Shown: piece by piece, positions 1 to 6,952 of the stretch
How positions within the stretch are numbered: position 1 is the first letter of the stretch
Layout: every line of letters begins with the position of its first letter
NCBI RefSeq assembly: GCF_001266615.1
Contig: NZ_LGHZ01000035.1
Coordinates: 1 to 51,996 of the forward strand
Reading direction: 5' to 3'
Source of the DNA: Kluyvera genomosp. 1
GTDB lineage: Bacteria > Pseudomonadota > Gammaproteobacteria > Enterobacterales > Enterobacteriaceae
DNA length: 51,996 bases
Translations under genes and position numbers: made by a program
Notes under the pieces: generated by a model
The model's input: only the letters and a program-made list of their open reading frames with translations
The model's database searches: none
Told to the model about the DNA's origin: nothing

Positions 1-34
1 GTCTCGTGGGCTCGGAGATGTGTATAAGAGACAG
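1..34. other. Illumina Nextera adapter (not genomic)
   Basis: The first 34 bases match the Nextera transposase read-2 adapter from end to end. The last 19 of them (16-34) are the Tn5 mosaic end recognised by the engineered transposase. This is library-preparation sequence left at the contig end and should be trimmed; genomic sequence starts at about base 35. Confidence 0.97.
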
Positions 35-40
35 CAGTAT
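35..40 (+). promoter_or_regulatory. Remnant of the umuDC LexA (SOS) box
   Basis: CAGTAT directly after the adapter looks like the downstream half of a LexA operator (CTGT-N8-ACAG). As I recall the E. coli umuDC promoter, the same CAGTAT lies exactly 18 nt before the umuD ATG, and the spacing here is also 18 nt (41-58). The upstream half lies beyond the contig end. The ACAG just before it belongs to the adapter and must not be counted as part of the box. Confidence 0.55.
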
Positions 41-58
41 ATGCATTAGGTGATCATT

Positions 59-478
59 ATGCGGTTTTTCACATTGTCTGAACAACGCGACGTTATCGCG
101 TTGCCGTTATTTAGCACGACCGTATCGTGCGGTTTCCCCAGCCCGGCACAGGACTACGTTGAGCAACGCATTGATCTCAACGAGCTGCTTGTGCAGCATC
201 CGTCGGCGACCTATTTCGTGAAAGCCGCGGGGGACAGCATGATTAACGGTGGGATCAGCTCGGGGGATCTGCTGGTTGTTGATAGTTCGCTGAAGGCAAA
301 ACAGGGTGATATTGTGATTGCCGCGGTGGACGGGGAGTTCACCGTCAAACAGCTACAGCTGCACCCGGTCGTTCAACTGAATCCGATGAATGAAGCCTAT
401 AGCCCGATTGTGATTGGGAGTGAAGGTATCCTCGATATCTTTGGCGTCGTCACCGGTATTGTGAAAATCAGACGCTAA
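59..478 (+). CDS. umuD: UmuD, SOS mutagenesis protein (DNA polymerase V subunit, self-cleaving)
   Basis: This is the LexA-like S24 peptidase that, after RecA-stimulated self-cleavage to UmuD', joins UmuC to form the translesion polymerase Pol V. From ATG 59 the protein is 139 residues, the E. coli length. That start puts the cleavage site at Cys24-Gly25, the nucleophile Ser60 in a GDSM motif and the general base Lys97 exactly where E. coli has them. It also has a good ribosome binding site (AGGTGA at 48-53). An in-frame GTG at 50 would add three residues and is less likely. umuC follows 2 nt after the stop, so the pair is an operon. Induction by DNA damage through LexA is expected, but the operator is cut off by the contig end. 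Confidence 0.95.
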   Translation: MRFFTLSEQRDVIALPLFSTTVSCGFPSPAQDYVEQRIDLNELLVQHPSATYFVKAAGDSMINGGISSGDLLVVDSSLKAKQGDIVIAAVDGEFTVKQLQLHPVVQLNPMNEAYSPIVIGSEGILDIFGVVTGIVKIRR

Positions 479-480
479 AT

Positions 481-1743
481 ATGTTTGCCTTAGTGGACGT
501 CAATAGTTTCTATGCTTCCTGTGAGATAGCCTTTCGTCCTGATTTGAAAGAGCGTCCGGTGATTGTGCTGAGCAACAACGATGGCTGTGTGATTGCGCGA
601 AATGCGGCCGCAAAGCCGTTTGTCGAAATGGGCGTGCCCTATTTTAAACAAAAGGAAAAACTGCGGCATCATGGGGTCGTCTGCTTTAGCAGTAATTACG
701 AGCTTTATGCCGATCTCTCCGAGCGCGTGATGGCGATTCTTGAAGAGATGACGCCGAAAGTTGAGATTTACAGCATCGATGAGGCGTTCTGTGATGTGAC
801 GGGCGTCAGCGCCTGCCGAAAGCTGACCGAGTTTGGCCAGGATATTCAGGAAACCATTCGACAGAGAACGCGTCTTACCGTTGGTGTCGGGATCGCGCCC
901 ACCAAGACGCTTGCCAAGCTGGCTAACTACGCGGCAAAAAAATGGCCTCAGACGGATGGCGTGGTGGATTTATCCAGTCCTGAGCGCCAGCGTCGGCTCC
1001 TGGCGTTGGTACCCGTGGAAGAGGTATGGGGGGTTGGGCGCCGTATCAGTAAAAAACTCAACGCCATGGGCATTATGACGGCGCTCGACTTAGCGCAACA
1101 ATCAACATGGGTTATCCGTCGGCACTTTAGCGTGGTGCTGGAACGGACGATCCGCGAGCTGTGCGGTGAATCCTGTCTGGCATTTGAGGAGTTTTCGCCG
1201 GCTAAACAGGAGATTATTTGCTCGCGATCGTTTGGCGATCGTATTCGTGACTATGAATCTATGCGTCAGGCTATTTGCAGCTATGCGGCGCGTGCGGCGG
1301 AAAAACTGCGTCATGAGCGTCAGTTTTGCCGTTTTATCGCTACCTTTATTAAGACTTCACCCTTTTCAGCGAATGAAGTGTATTACGGCAATAATGCGGC
1401 GATTCGATTATTGACGCCGACTCAGGATTCTCGCGACATTATCAACGCGGCTACCCGTAGCCTGGACATTATTTGGCGAGAAGGCCATCGCTATCAGAAA
1501 GCAGGCGTAATGCTAGGGGATTTCTATAGCCGGGGCGTTGCTCAGTTTGATCTCTTTGATCATTATGTCCCGCATCATAATAGTGCTCAGTTGATGGAGA
1601 CGCTGGATCGCCTGAATAAAAAAGAAGGGCGTGGAACACTCTATTTTGCCGGGCAGGGTATTGAACCATCATGGCAAATGAAACGTGGCATGCTCTCGCC
1701 ACGTTATACAACGCGATATAGCGATCTGCTGCAGGTAAGATAG
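481..1743 (+). CDS. umuC: UmuC, Y-family translesion DNA polymerase V catalytic subunit
   Basis: This is the catalytic subunit of error-prone polymerase V (UmuD'2C), which copies past DNA lesions. It has 420 residues, against 422 in E. coli. The Y-family palm is clear at the N terminus: metal-binding Asp6 in MFALVDVNSF and the catalytic pair Asp100-Glu101 in YSIDEAF. A helix-hairpin-helix thumb region (around GVGRRISKKL) and the little-finger domain follow, and a C-terminal UmuC-specific tail ends near residue 420. The start codon lies 2 nt after umuD, so translation is probably coupled. A strong hairpin follows the stop at 1752-1778. Confidence 0.96.
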   Translation: MFALVDVNSFYASCEIAFRPDLKERPVIVLSNNDGCVIARNAAAKPFVEMGVPYFKQKEKLRHHGVVCFSSNYELYADLSERVMAILEEMTPKVEIYSIDEAFCDVTGVSACRKLTEFGQDIQETIRQRTRLTVGVGIAPTKTLAKLANYAAKKWPQTDGVVDLSSPERQRRLLALVPVEEVWGVGRRISKKLNAMGIMTALDLAQQSTWVIRRHFSVVLERTIRELCGESCLAFEEFSPAKQEIICSRSFGDRIRDYESMRQAICSYAARAAEKLRHERQFCRFIATFIKTSPFSANEVYYGNNAAIRLLTPTQDSRDIINAATRSLDIIWREGHRYQKAGVMLGDFYSRGVAQFDLFDHYVPHHNSAQLMETLDRLNKKEGRGTLYFAGQGIEPSWQMKRGMLSPRYTTRYSDLLQVR

Positions 1744-1751
1744 TTTTGATA

Positions 1752-1778
1752 AGAGCAGGCCTATCATTGGCCTGCTCT
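1752..1778. terminator. Hairpin between convergent umuC and ydfZ
   Basis: A perfect 10-bp stem, AGAGCAGGCC with GGCCTGCTCT, encloses a 7-nt loop. It lies between the umuC stop and the convergent ydfZ stop. Neither side has a strong U-tract, so it is probably a weak or bidirectional terminator. Confidence 0.6.
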
Positions 1779-1794
1779 AAACGATACGACGCGA

Positions 1795-1998
1795 TTAGTG
1801 GAAGCCCAGGCGAACCAGTTCAAGCGGGCAATACATACCTTCACACCCCTCAATCTCGACACAGTCAGCACGGCGTAACTGCTCAGCCGTTTTACCTTCA
1901 CCGTGAATTGTGCGGATCACGCCGGTTGCGCCATTATTGGCAATCATGACAAGGCTACCGATAGTGATAGCGTTACGGTTACGATCGTAGGTTTTCAT
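1795..1998 (-). CDS. ydfZ: YdfZ, putative selenium-binding small protein
   Basis: This 67-residue protein belongs to the YdfZ family, annotated in E. coli as a protein that carries labile selenium; its biochemical function is unknown. It has the E. coli length and the same framework: TYDRNRNAIT at the N terminus, a glycine-rich middle, TAEQ-RR, then VEIEGCEG and a C-terminal PLELVRLG. Three cysteines are visible, one in the conserved EGC. There is no in-frame UGA, so it is not a genetically encoded selenocysteine protein. The ribosome binding site AAGGAGG ideally precedes the ATG. An FNR-type promoter lies upstream (2045-2086), fitting the anaerobic induction known for E. coli ydfZ. Confidence 0.9.
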   Translation of the reverse strand: MKTYDRNRNAITIGSLVMIANNGATGVIRTIHGEGKTAEQLRRADCVEIEGCEGMYCPLELVRLGFH

Positions 1999-2044
1999 CG
2001 TCTCCTCCTTTCACTTGTTAGACGGGCAATATTTGCGGTGTGAA

Positions 2045-2086
2045 TTAATAGCGCTGTCGAAAACGTGATGTTTTGAGCTTCGTCAA
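2045..2086 (-). promoter_or_regulatory. FNR-dependent class II promoter of ydfZ
   Basis: Read on the minus strand, 2086-2073 is TTGACGAAGCTCAA, eight of ten defined positions of the FNR consensus TTGAT-N4-ATCAA. A -10-like TATTAA lies at 2050-2045, predicting a transcript start near 2038. The centre of the FNR site is then at -41.5, the classic position for a site where FNR activates by contacting RNA polymerase. The predicted leader is about 40 nt. Confidence 0.6.
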
Positions 2087-2275
2087 ATTGGTGTTTTTTA
2101 AATGAGGATTATCGAGAAAATTTCAAGGTGATAATTTCGAGGCGGTATCGAGTGGGTTAAATAATAGCCATTGACCTGTGCGGCCATATTTCTACCGCCG
2201 GGAGTAGGACTTGAGATGACGGGCTTAATACGGCAATAGCGCGTATTAAGCCGTGCGGACCAGGGAAGTATGCGG

Positions 2276-2794
2276 CTACTTGATAAGCTTCGCCACATTC
2301 GGCCGGTTGCGATATTTATTATCCCATGGCATCCCGTAACCAATCAGGAGATCATCATTCTCCATTTCATAGGCATAATATTGTTTAACAGGGATGTCGA
2401 CGCGACCGGGTTTGACAAACAAGACGGCAATGGATATCGAAGCCGGCTGGTAGTTCTCCGCAACAAATTCTACAAGGCGTTTCATGGTGCCGCCAGACTC
2501 AATGGCATCATCGATGATGATGACGTGGCGGCCTTGTATCTCAATATTATGATGATAAACAATCGTGGAGCTGTTGTTACGGTCGCCCGGAGTATGAGGG
2601 CACGAGATATAGTCCATGTTAACGTCAAAAGTCAGTTGCCGGGTCAAGTCTGCGGTGTACAGGATCCCGCCTGGAACGACAGTGATGACCACCGCATCCG
2701 TAAAATCCTGATTTAATCGCGCTGCGACGTGCCGGACGCCTGCTGCAATCGCCTCTTCGTCGAGGATGATGTCGCCAATATGCTGGTTTTTCAA
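2276..2794 (-). CDS. Divergent hypoxanthine/guanine phosphoribosyltransferase-like protein
   Basis: The 172-residue protein aligns along its whole length with the Hpt/HPRT family (E. coli Hpt 178 residues), which joins purine bases to PRPP. The PRPP loop is recognisable as IIIDDAIESGGT (93-104). Lys128 (purine contact), a GYG and an Arg162 also line up. Several catalytic positions differ from human HPRT: the general-base Asp137 is Glu99, loop-I Lys68 is Pro41, and the Mg-binding Asp193 is Pro156. Activity or base specificity may therefore be altered. The TTG start is chosen because GGAG sits 5 nt before it. It follows a small uncertain ORF by 14 nt. It is clearly a paralogue and not the housekeeping hpt. 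Confidence 0.75.
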   Translation of the reverse strand: MKNQHIGDIILDEEAIAAGVRHVAARLNQDFTDAVVITVVPGGILYTADLTRQLTFDVNMDYISCPHTPGDRNNSSTIVYHHNIEIQGRHVIIIDDAIESGGTMKRLVEFVAENYQPASISIAVLFVKPGRVDIPVKQYYAYEMENDDLLIGYGMPWDNKYRNRPNVAKLIK

Positions 2795-2808
2795 GTGAAC
2801 TCCATATG

Positions 2809-2967
2809 TCAGATGTTCTGTTCAGAAAGTAATCTACGGGCCAGTTTTAAGATTGTGATATGACGATATAAGGGGGCCAGCGTGGCCGAGCTGCGACCGA
2901 AATCGTTGTCTGGGCTTTTGTCTGCCTCTACGCCGCTTTTCGTTTTTGCTAGCAGCACATCGTTCAT
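2809..2967 (-). CDS. Possible small hypothetical protein upstream of the phosphoribosyltransferase
   Basis: This is a 52-codon reading frame from ATG 2967, extensible to a TTG at 3036 for 75 codons. It ends 14 nt before the phosphoribosyltransferase start, and the ribosome binding site of that gene follows its stop, an operon-like arrangement. Codon choice looks plausible and the C terminus is a basic amphipathic stretch (ITILKLARRLL). I recognise no family and see no good ribosome binding site for either start. It may be a real small gene, a leader peptide or chance. Confidence 0.22.
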   Translation of the reverse strand: MNDVLLAKTKSGVEADKSPDNDFGRSSATLAPLYRHITILKLARRLLSEQNI

Positions 2968-3593
2968 AACGACAAATCTAACATAAACCTGATGTAAGAA
3001 ACGGAAATAATCAGTAACGCGAGCGTTTCCCTTCAACCATTGATGATATTTGTAGCGTTCAAACGCTGCTTAATATTCATTGTCCAATCCAAAATTCATT
3101 TCAGATAATTATCTTAATAGCCCGTATTTTATCTAACGATTCACTCATATTCGTGAGGTTCATAGTACGACCTTGCTGAAAGTATTATAGGGAATTGGCC
3201 ACTTTTTTGTTTGCAGATGAAATGCATTAGGAGTGTTTAAGTGTTCGGCTGTTATTATCTTTCGGTATACGGCTAGGTGAATCGTTTCACACATTACAGT
3301 TTAACTTCAATACGTCTCGCTAGTTTATCAATGTCATTTCGTCAAATGTTAAATAAAACATCAATGTGAAAAAGTCTTTATTTTTCATTGCGTTATATTT
3401 TTATGTCTTAAATTAAATTCATAAAAATAAAATTAATGTCAATTTAAGGTGGGTATTTGTTGTTTTGGTGTGGCGGAATGTAACAAAGCGGTTATTGTTT
3501 ATTAATCAATGTGTGTGGTGAATTTGCAGACGTTATTAAGGACTTACTGAAGTTAACTTTTTACCAGGCCAATGCAAGTAAAAGAGAGGCACA
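2968..3593. other. AT-rich intergenic region upstream of the alkylsulfatase
   Basis: This stretch of about 620 bases holds no convincing gene on either strand, apart from a possible 5' extension of the small ORF at 2809-2967. It is markedly AT-rich from about 3060 on. The one clear feature is a Cra-like box at 3276-3289. It presumably carries the promoter for the alkylsulfatase gene, and perhaps the divergent one for the phosphoribosyltransferase unit, but I cannot assign -10/-35 pairs confidently. Confidence 0.5.
3276..3289. promoter_or_regulatory. Candidate Cra (FruR) binding site
   Basis: GGTGAATCGTTTCA fits every position of the Cra consensus RSTGAAWCSNTHHW and contains the near-palindrome TGAATCGTTTCA. 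It lies about 305 bp upstream of the alkylsulfatase start, so the link to that gene is uncertain. Confidence 0.4.
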
Positions 3594-5570
3594 ATGAAAC
3601 TGAAGCTTATTGTCAAAAGTCTGGCTCTCGCTGGGCTGATGTCAACGGCAATTCTGCCAGCTTATGCCGATGTATCGGCGAAAGACGCAACTGACGCCAC
3701 TAAAAAAGCCAACGATGCGCTTTACAACCAATTACCTTTTTCTGACAACACTGATTTTACCAATGCCCATAAAGGTTTTATCGCCGCGCTGCCGACTGAT
3801 GTTATCAAAGGCGAGCAGGGTAATGTCATTTGGGATCCGCAGCAGTACGCGTTTATTAAAGAAGGTGAAAAGTCACCGGATACCGTTAACCCAAGCCTGT
3901 GGCGTCAATCGCAGCTGATTAACATCAGCGGCCTGTTTGAAGTCACTGACGGTGTATATCAAATCCGTAACCTTGATCTTTCCAACATGACCATCATTGA
4001 GGGGAAAGAGGGGATCACGGTGGTGGACCCACTGGTTTCTGCTGAAACCGCGAAAGTGGGGATGGAACTCTATTATAAAAATCGCGGTAAAAAACCAGTT
4101 GTTGCCATTATTTATACCCACAGCCACGTTGACCACTACGGCGGCGTTCGCGGCGTCGTTGATGAAGCCGATGTGAAATCTGGCAAAGTGAAGGTTTACG
4201 CCCCCTCTGGATTTATGGAAGCCGCCGTTGCGGAAAACATCATGGCCGGTAACGTGATGAGCCGCCGTGCGAGCTATATGTACGGTAACTTGTTGAAGCC
4301 TGATGCGAAAGGTCAGGTCGGCGCCGGGCTTGGGACAACAACCTCCGCCGGTACCGTCACGCTTATCGCCCCAACGAACATCATTGAAAAAGATGGTCAG
4401 AAAGAGGTGATTGATGGCCTGACATACGACTTCATGTTAGCGCCGGGTTCTGAGGCACCGTCTGAAATGCTGTGGTATATCGAAGAGAAAAAACTCATCG
4501 AATCGGCAGAAGATGTGACCCATACCCTGCATAATACTTACTCACTGCGTGGTGCGAAGATCCGTGAGCCACTGCCGTGGTCTAAATATATCAACGAAGC
4601 GATTGTCCGCTGGGGTGATAAAGCTGAGATCATTATGGCTCAGCACCACTGGCCAACCTGGGGCAATGAAAACGTCGTTAATCTGCTGAAAAGTCAGCGT
4701 GACCTCTATCGTTACATTAACGACCAGACGCTACGTATGGCGAACCAGGGCCTGACACGCGATGAAATCGCCGCCGACTTCAAGCTGCCGGACAGTCTGG
4801 CCCATACCTGGGCTAACCGTGGCTACTATGGTTCGGTCAGTCATGACGTGAAGGCCACCTATGTGCTGTACCTCGGCTGGTTTGATGGCAACCCGGCAAC
4901 GCTGGATGAGTTGCCACCAGAGGAAGCTGCGAAGAAATTCGTTGATTATATGGGTGGCGCAGATGCCATTATGACCAAAGCCAAAGAAGACTTTGCTCAG
5001 GGTAACTATCGCTGGGTTGCGCAGGTGGTCAGCAAAATTGTCTTTGCCGATCCGAAAAACCAGGAAGCTCGAAATCTGGAAGCAGACGCGCTGGAGCAGT
5101 TGGGCTATCAGGCTGAATCGGGCCCATGGCGTAACTTCTACCTGACCGGTGCGCAGGAGCTGCGTAATGGCGTGCTGAAAGGGCCAACGCCGAATACTGC
5201 GAGCCCGGATACCGTACGGGCAATGACACCAGAAATGTTCTTTGATTATCTGGCGGTACATATCAACGGACAGAAAGCCGGCAATGCGAAAGCCGTATTT
5301 AACATTGACCTCGGTAACGACGGTGGTAAATACAAACTGGAGCTGGAAAACGGTGTGCTGAACCATACCGCCGATGCAGAAGCGAAAGATGCTGACGCAA
5401 CCATTACGCTGGACCGTGCAACCTTGAATAAAATCATCCTGAAAGAGGAAACGCTCAAACAGGCTGAAGATAAAGGGGAAGTGAAGGTCGCAGGGAATGG
5501 TGCGAAGCTTGAAGAGATGCTGGGTTATATGGACAAATTTGAATTCTGGTTCAATATTGTCACGCCGTAA
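3594..5570 (+). CDS. yjcS: Periplasmic alkyl sulfatase, YjcS/SdsA1 family
   Basis: This is a 658-residue exported enzyme of the SdsA1/YjcS family (E. coli YjcS 661), zinc metallo-beta-lactamase-fold hydrolases that remove sulfate from linear primary alkyl sulfates such as SDS. A signal peptide covers about residues 1-25 (MKLKLIVKSL to YADV). The binuclear zinc motif is T175-H-S-H-V-D-H181, with further ligand regions at SEM, SAEDV and QHHWP. A dimerisation region and a C-terminal SCP2-like lipid-binding domain (about 530-658, from MTPEMFFDYL) follow. The gene is monocistronic: it has a long upstream region and a textbook terminator at 5588-5612. The ribosome binding site AGAGAGG precedes the ATG. 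The symbol is by similarity. Confidence 0.88.
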   Translation: MKLKLIVKSLALAGLMSTAILPAYADVSAKDATDATKKANDALYNQLPFSDNTDFTNAHKGFIAALPTDVIKGEQGNVIWDPQQYAFIKEGEKSPDTVNPSLWRQSQLINISGLFEVTDGVYQIRNLDLSNMTIIEGKEGITVVDPLVSAETAKVGMELYYKNRGKKPVVAIIYTHSHVDHYGGVRGVVDEADVKSGKVKVYAPSGFMEAAVAENIMAGNVMSRRASYMYGNLLKPDAKGQVGAGLGTTTSAGTVTLIAPTNIIEKDGQKEVIDGLTYDFMLAPGSEAPSEMLWYIEEKKLIESAEDVTHTLHNTYSLRGAKIREPLPWSKYINEAIVRWGDKAEIIMAQHHWPTWGNENVVNLLKSQRDLYRYINDQTLRMANQGLTRDEIAADFKLPDSLAHTWANRGYYGSVSHDVKATYVLYLGWFDGNPATLDELPPEEAAKKFVDYMGGADAIMTKAKEDFAQGNYRWVAQVVSKIVFADPKNQEARNLEADALEQLGYQAESGPWRNFYLTGAQELRNGVLKGPTPNTASPDTVRAMTPEMFFDYLAVHINGQKAGNAKAVFNIDLGNDGGKYKLELENGVLNHTADAEAKDADATITLDRATLNKIILKEETLKQAEDKGEVKVAGNGAKLEEMLGYMDKFEFWFNIVTP

Positions 5571-5587
5571 TACTGGCCACGTTGAAC

Positions 5588-5612
5588 AAGCTGCCTACGG
5601 GCAGCTTTTTTA
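5588..5612 (+). terminator. Intrinsic terminator of the alkylsulfatase gene
   Basis: The stem AAGCTGCC/GGCAGCTT closes on a TACG tetraloop (5596-5599) and is followed by a T-run. The C(UACG)G loop is an especially stable tetraloop. Confidence 0.9.
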
Positions 5613-5797
5613 TTAGGAATATTTATATATAAATGATTCAGTACTTGAGGTTACTAGCCTGTACCGCCATGAAAATACTCTACAGGGAAGTCCAGAAATA
5701 AATTAAAAAGCGATTATCAGCGTCGAATAAACATTTTATTGTAGCGCCACTTTACAGGTAACTCCCTGACTAATGGCAAATCGATAATAGGAAAATT

Positions 5798-6844
5798 ATG
5801 AAGAAGGCGCTTATTACTCTCATCATTGCGAACGCATTGACGGCAACAACGGCATTTGCGGCCGCGGATGCTGGAACCTGGTATGCAGGTGGCAAATTTG
5901 GTTGGTCACACTATTTTGACACCAGTGCCAGTCAGCAAACGGGCGCGGATGGACATCAATATGGCGATGTCAGTTTTGACAGCGATAATGTCGGCGGTGG
6001 TGTATTTACAGGCTACCAAATCACGCCATGGCTGGCCGTGGAAGGTGGTTATGATTACTTAGGCAATATGCAGTTTAATGGCAAAAATGGCGCATCGGGA
6101 TCCCAGATGAAAAGCCAGGGCTTACAACTCTCGTTGAAAGCAAGCTATGGGCTGACGGATAACTGGGACCTTTATGGCCGTGCCGGTGCGATGGGATACC
6201 GTGCGGAATCTGATATTAAAGGCCATAACCGCTTTGAAACCGGCGTACGTCCGGTGGTTGCGGTGGGGACTGAATATGCCTTTAATAAGAACTGGGCAGG
6301 GCGACTGGAATATCAGTGGGTGAGCAATGTGGGTAATGAAAACCAGATTGGCGTATCGAGCGATGTGAGTTCGGTGACCGCAGGTCTGTCATACCGATTT
6401 GGCCAGCATGATGATGCACCTGTCGTTGCCGCGCCAGCGGTTGTCACTGCTCCCGTCGCCGAACCTCAGCGCTTTAATTTAAAATCGGATGTGATGTTTG
6501 GTTATGACTCCGCGACACTCACACCGGAAGGTAAAGCAGCCGTTTCACAGTTGTATCAGAGTCCTGGCATGCAGCCGGCAAAAGACAAAGCCACGGTAGT
6601 GATTGGCTACAGTGACCGAACTGGCGCTGCCAACTACAACCAACAGCTGTCGGCGCAACGTGCGCAAGCCGTGGCAGATGAACTGGTCGCATTAGGTATG
6701 CCAGCCGCCAATATTACGGCTGAAGGGCATGGCGCAAATGATTCCGTGACGGGGACAAGTTGTGATGGGCAGTCTGGCCAGCAGCTGATTCACTGTCTCG
6801 CACCGGATCGCCATGTGGTGATTGAAATTTCAGATAAGCATTAA
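5798..6844 (+). CDS. OmpA-family outer membrane protein (paralogue of OmpA)
   Basis: This 348-residue protein has the full OmpA plan. A signal peptide (1-21, ending TTAFA) is followed by an N-terminal eight-strand barrel (about 24-205, starting GTWYAGGKFGWS and ending GLSYRFG). Then come an Ala/Pro/Val-rich hinge (about 207-225) and a C-terminal peptidoglycan-binding domain. That domain carries the VVIGYSDRTG and LSAQRAQAV motifs, whose Asp and Arg contact diaminopimelate, and the conserved Cys pair near CLAPDR. It differs clearly from the housekeeping OmpA, so it is a second copy, probably with different surface loops. The start is set by AGGA 6 nt upstream. It stands alone between terminators, next to a diguanylate cyclase and fimbrial genes, which hints at a role at the cell surface. 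Confidence 0.88.
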   Translation: MKKALITLIIANALTATTAFAAADAGTWYAGGKFGWSHYFDTSASQQTGADGHQYGDVSFDSDNVGGGVFTGYQITPWLAVEGGYDYLGNMQFNGKNGASGSQMKSQGLQLSLKASYGLTDNWDLYGRAGAMGYRAESDIKGHNRFETGVRPVVAVGTEYAFNKNWAGRLEYQWVSNVGNENQIGVSSDVSSVTAGLSYRFGQHDDAPVVAAPAVVTAPVAEPQRFNLKSDVMFGYDSATLTPEGKAAVSQLYQSPGMQPAKDKATVVIGYSDRTGAANYNQQLSAQRAQAVADELVALGMPAANITAEGHGANDSVTGTSCDGQSGQQLIHCLAPDRHVVIEISDKH

Positions 6845-6910
6845 GAAGCCGCTGCAGGGCTGTCCGTCACGGATGTCCGTGATATCTGCTCGCCGTTGCT
6901 CATTGAGCCA

Positions 6911-6934
6911 CCCAGGGAAAGCTCCCTGGGTTTT
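6911..6934 (+). terminator. Intrinsic terminator of the ompA-like gene
   Basis: The perfect 8-bp stem CCCAGGGA/TCCCTGGG has an AAGC loop and is followed by TTTT. It lies between the ompA-like gene and the convergent diguanylate cyclase gene. Confidence 0.88.
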
Positions 6935-6952
6935 CACTCAAGCGATGGGATA

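Noticed and set aside
16-34. Tn5 mosaic end as evidence of a resident transposon
   Set aside because: It is part of a complete Nextera adapter at the very end of the contig, with no transposase gene nearby.
31-40. Apparent LexA half-site ACAG followed by CAGTAT
   Set aside because: The ACAG belongs to the sequencing adapter; only CAGTAT from base 35 can be genomic operator.
1795-1998. Selenocysteine codon in ydfZ
   Set aside because: The frame has no internal UGA; any selenium would be bound post-translationally through cysteines.
4731-5366. 211-codon frame antisense to the alkylsulfatase gene
   Set aside because: No family features; the plus-strand enzyme with signal peptide and zinc motif accounts for the region.
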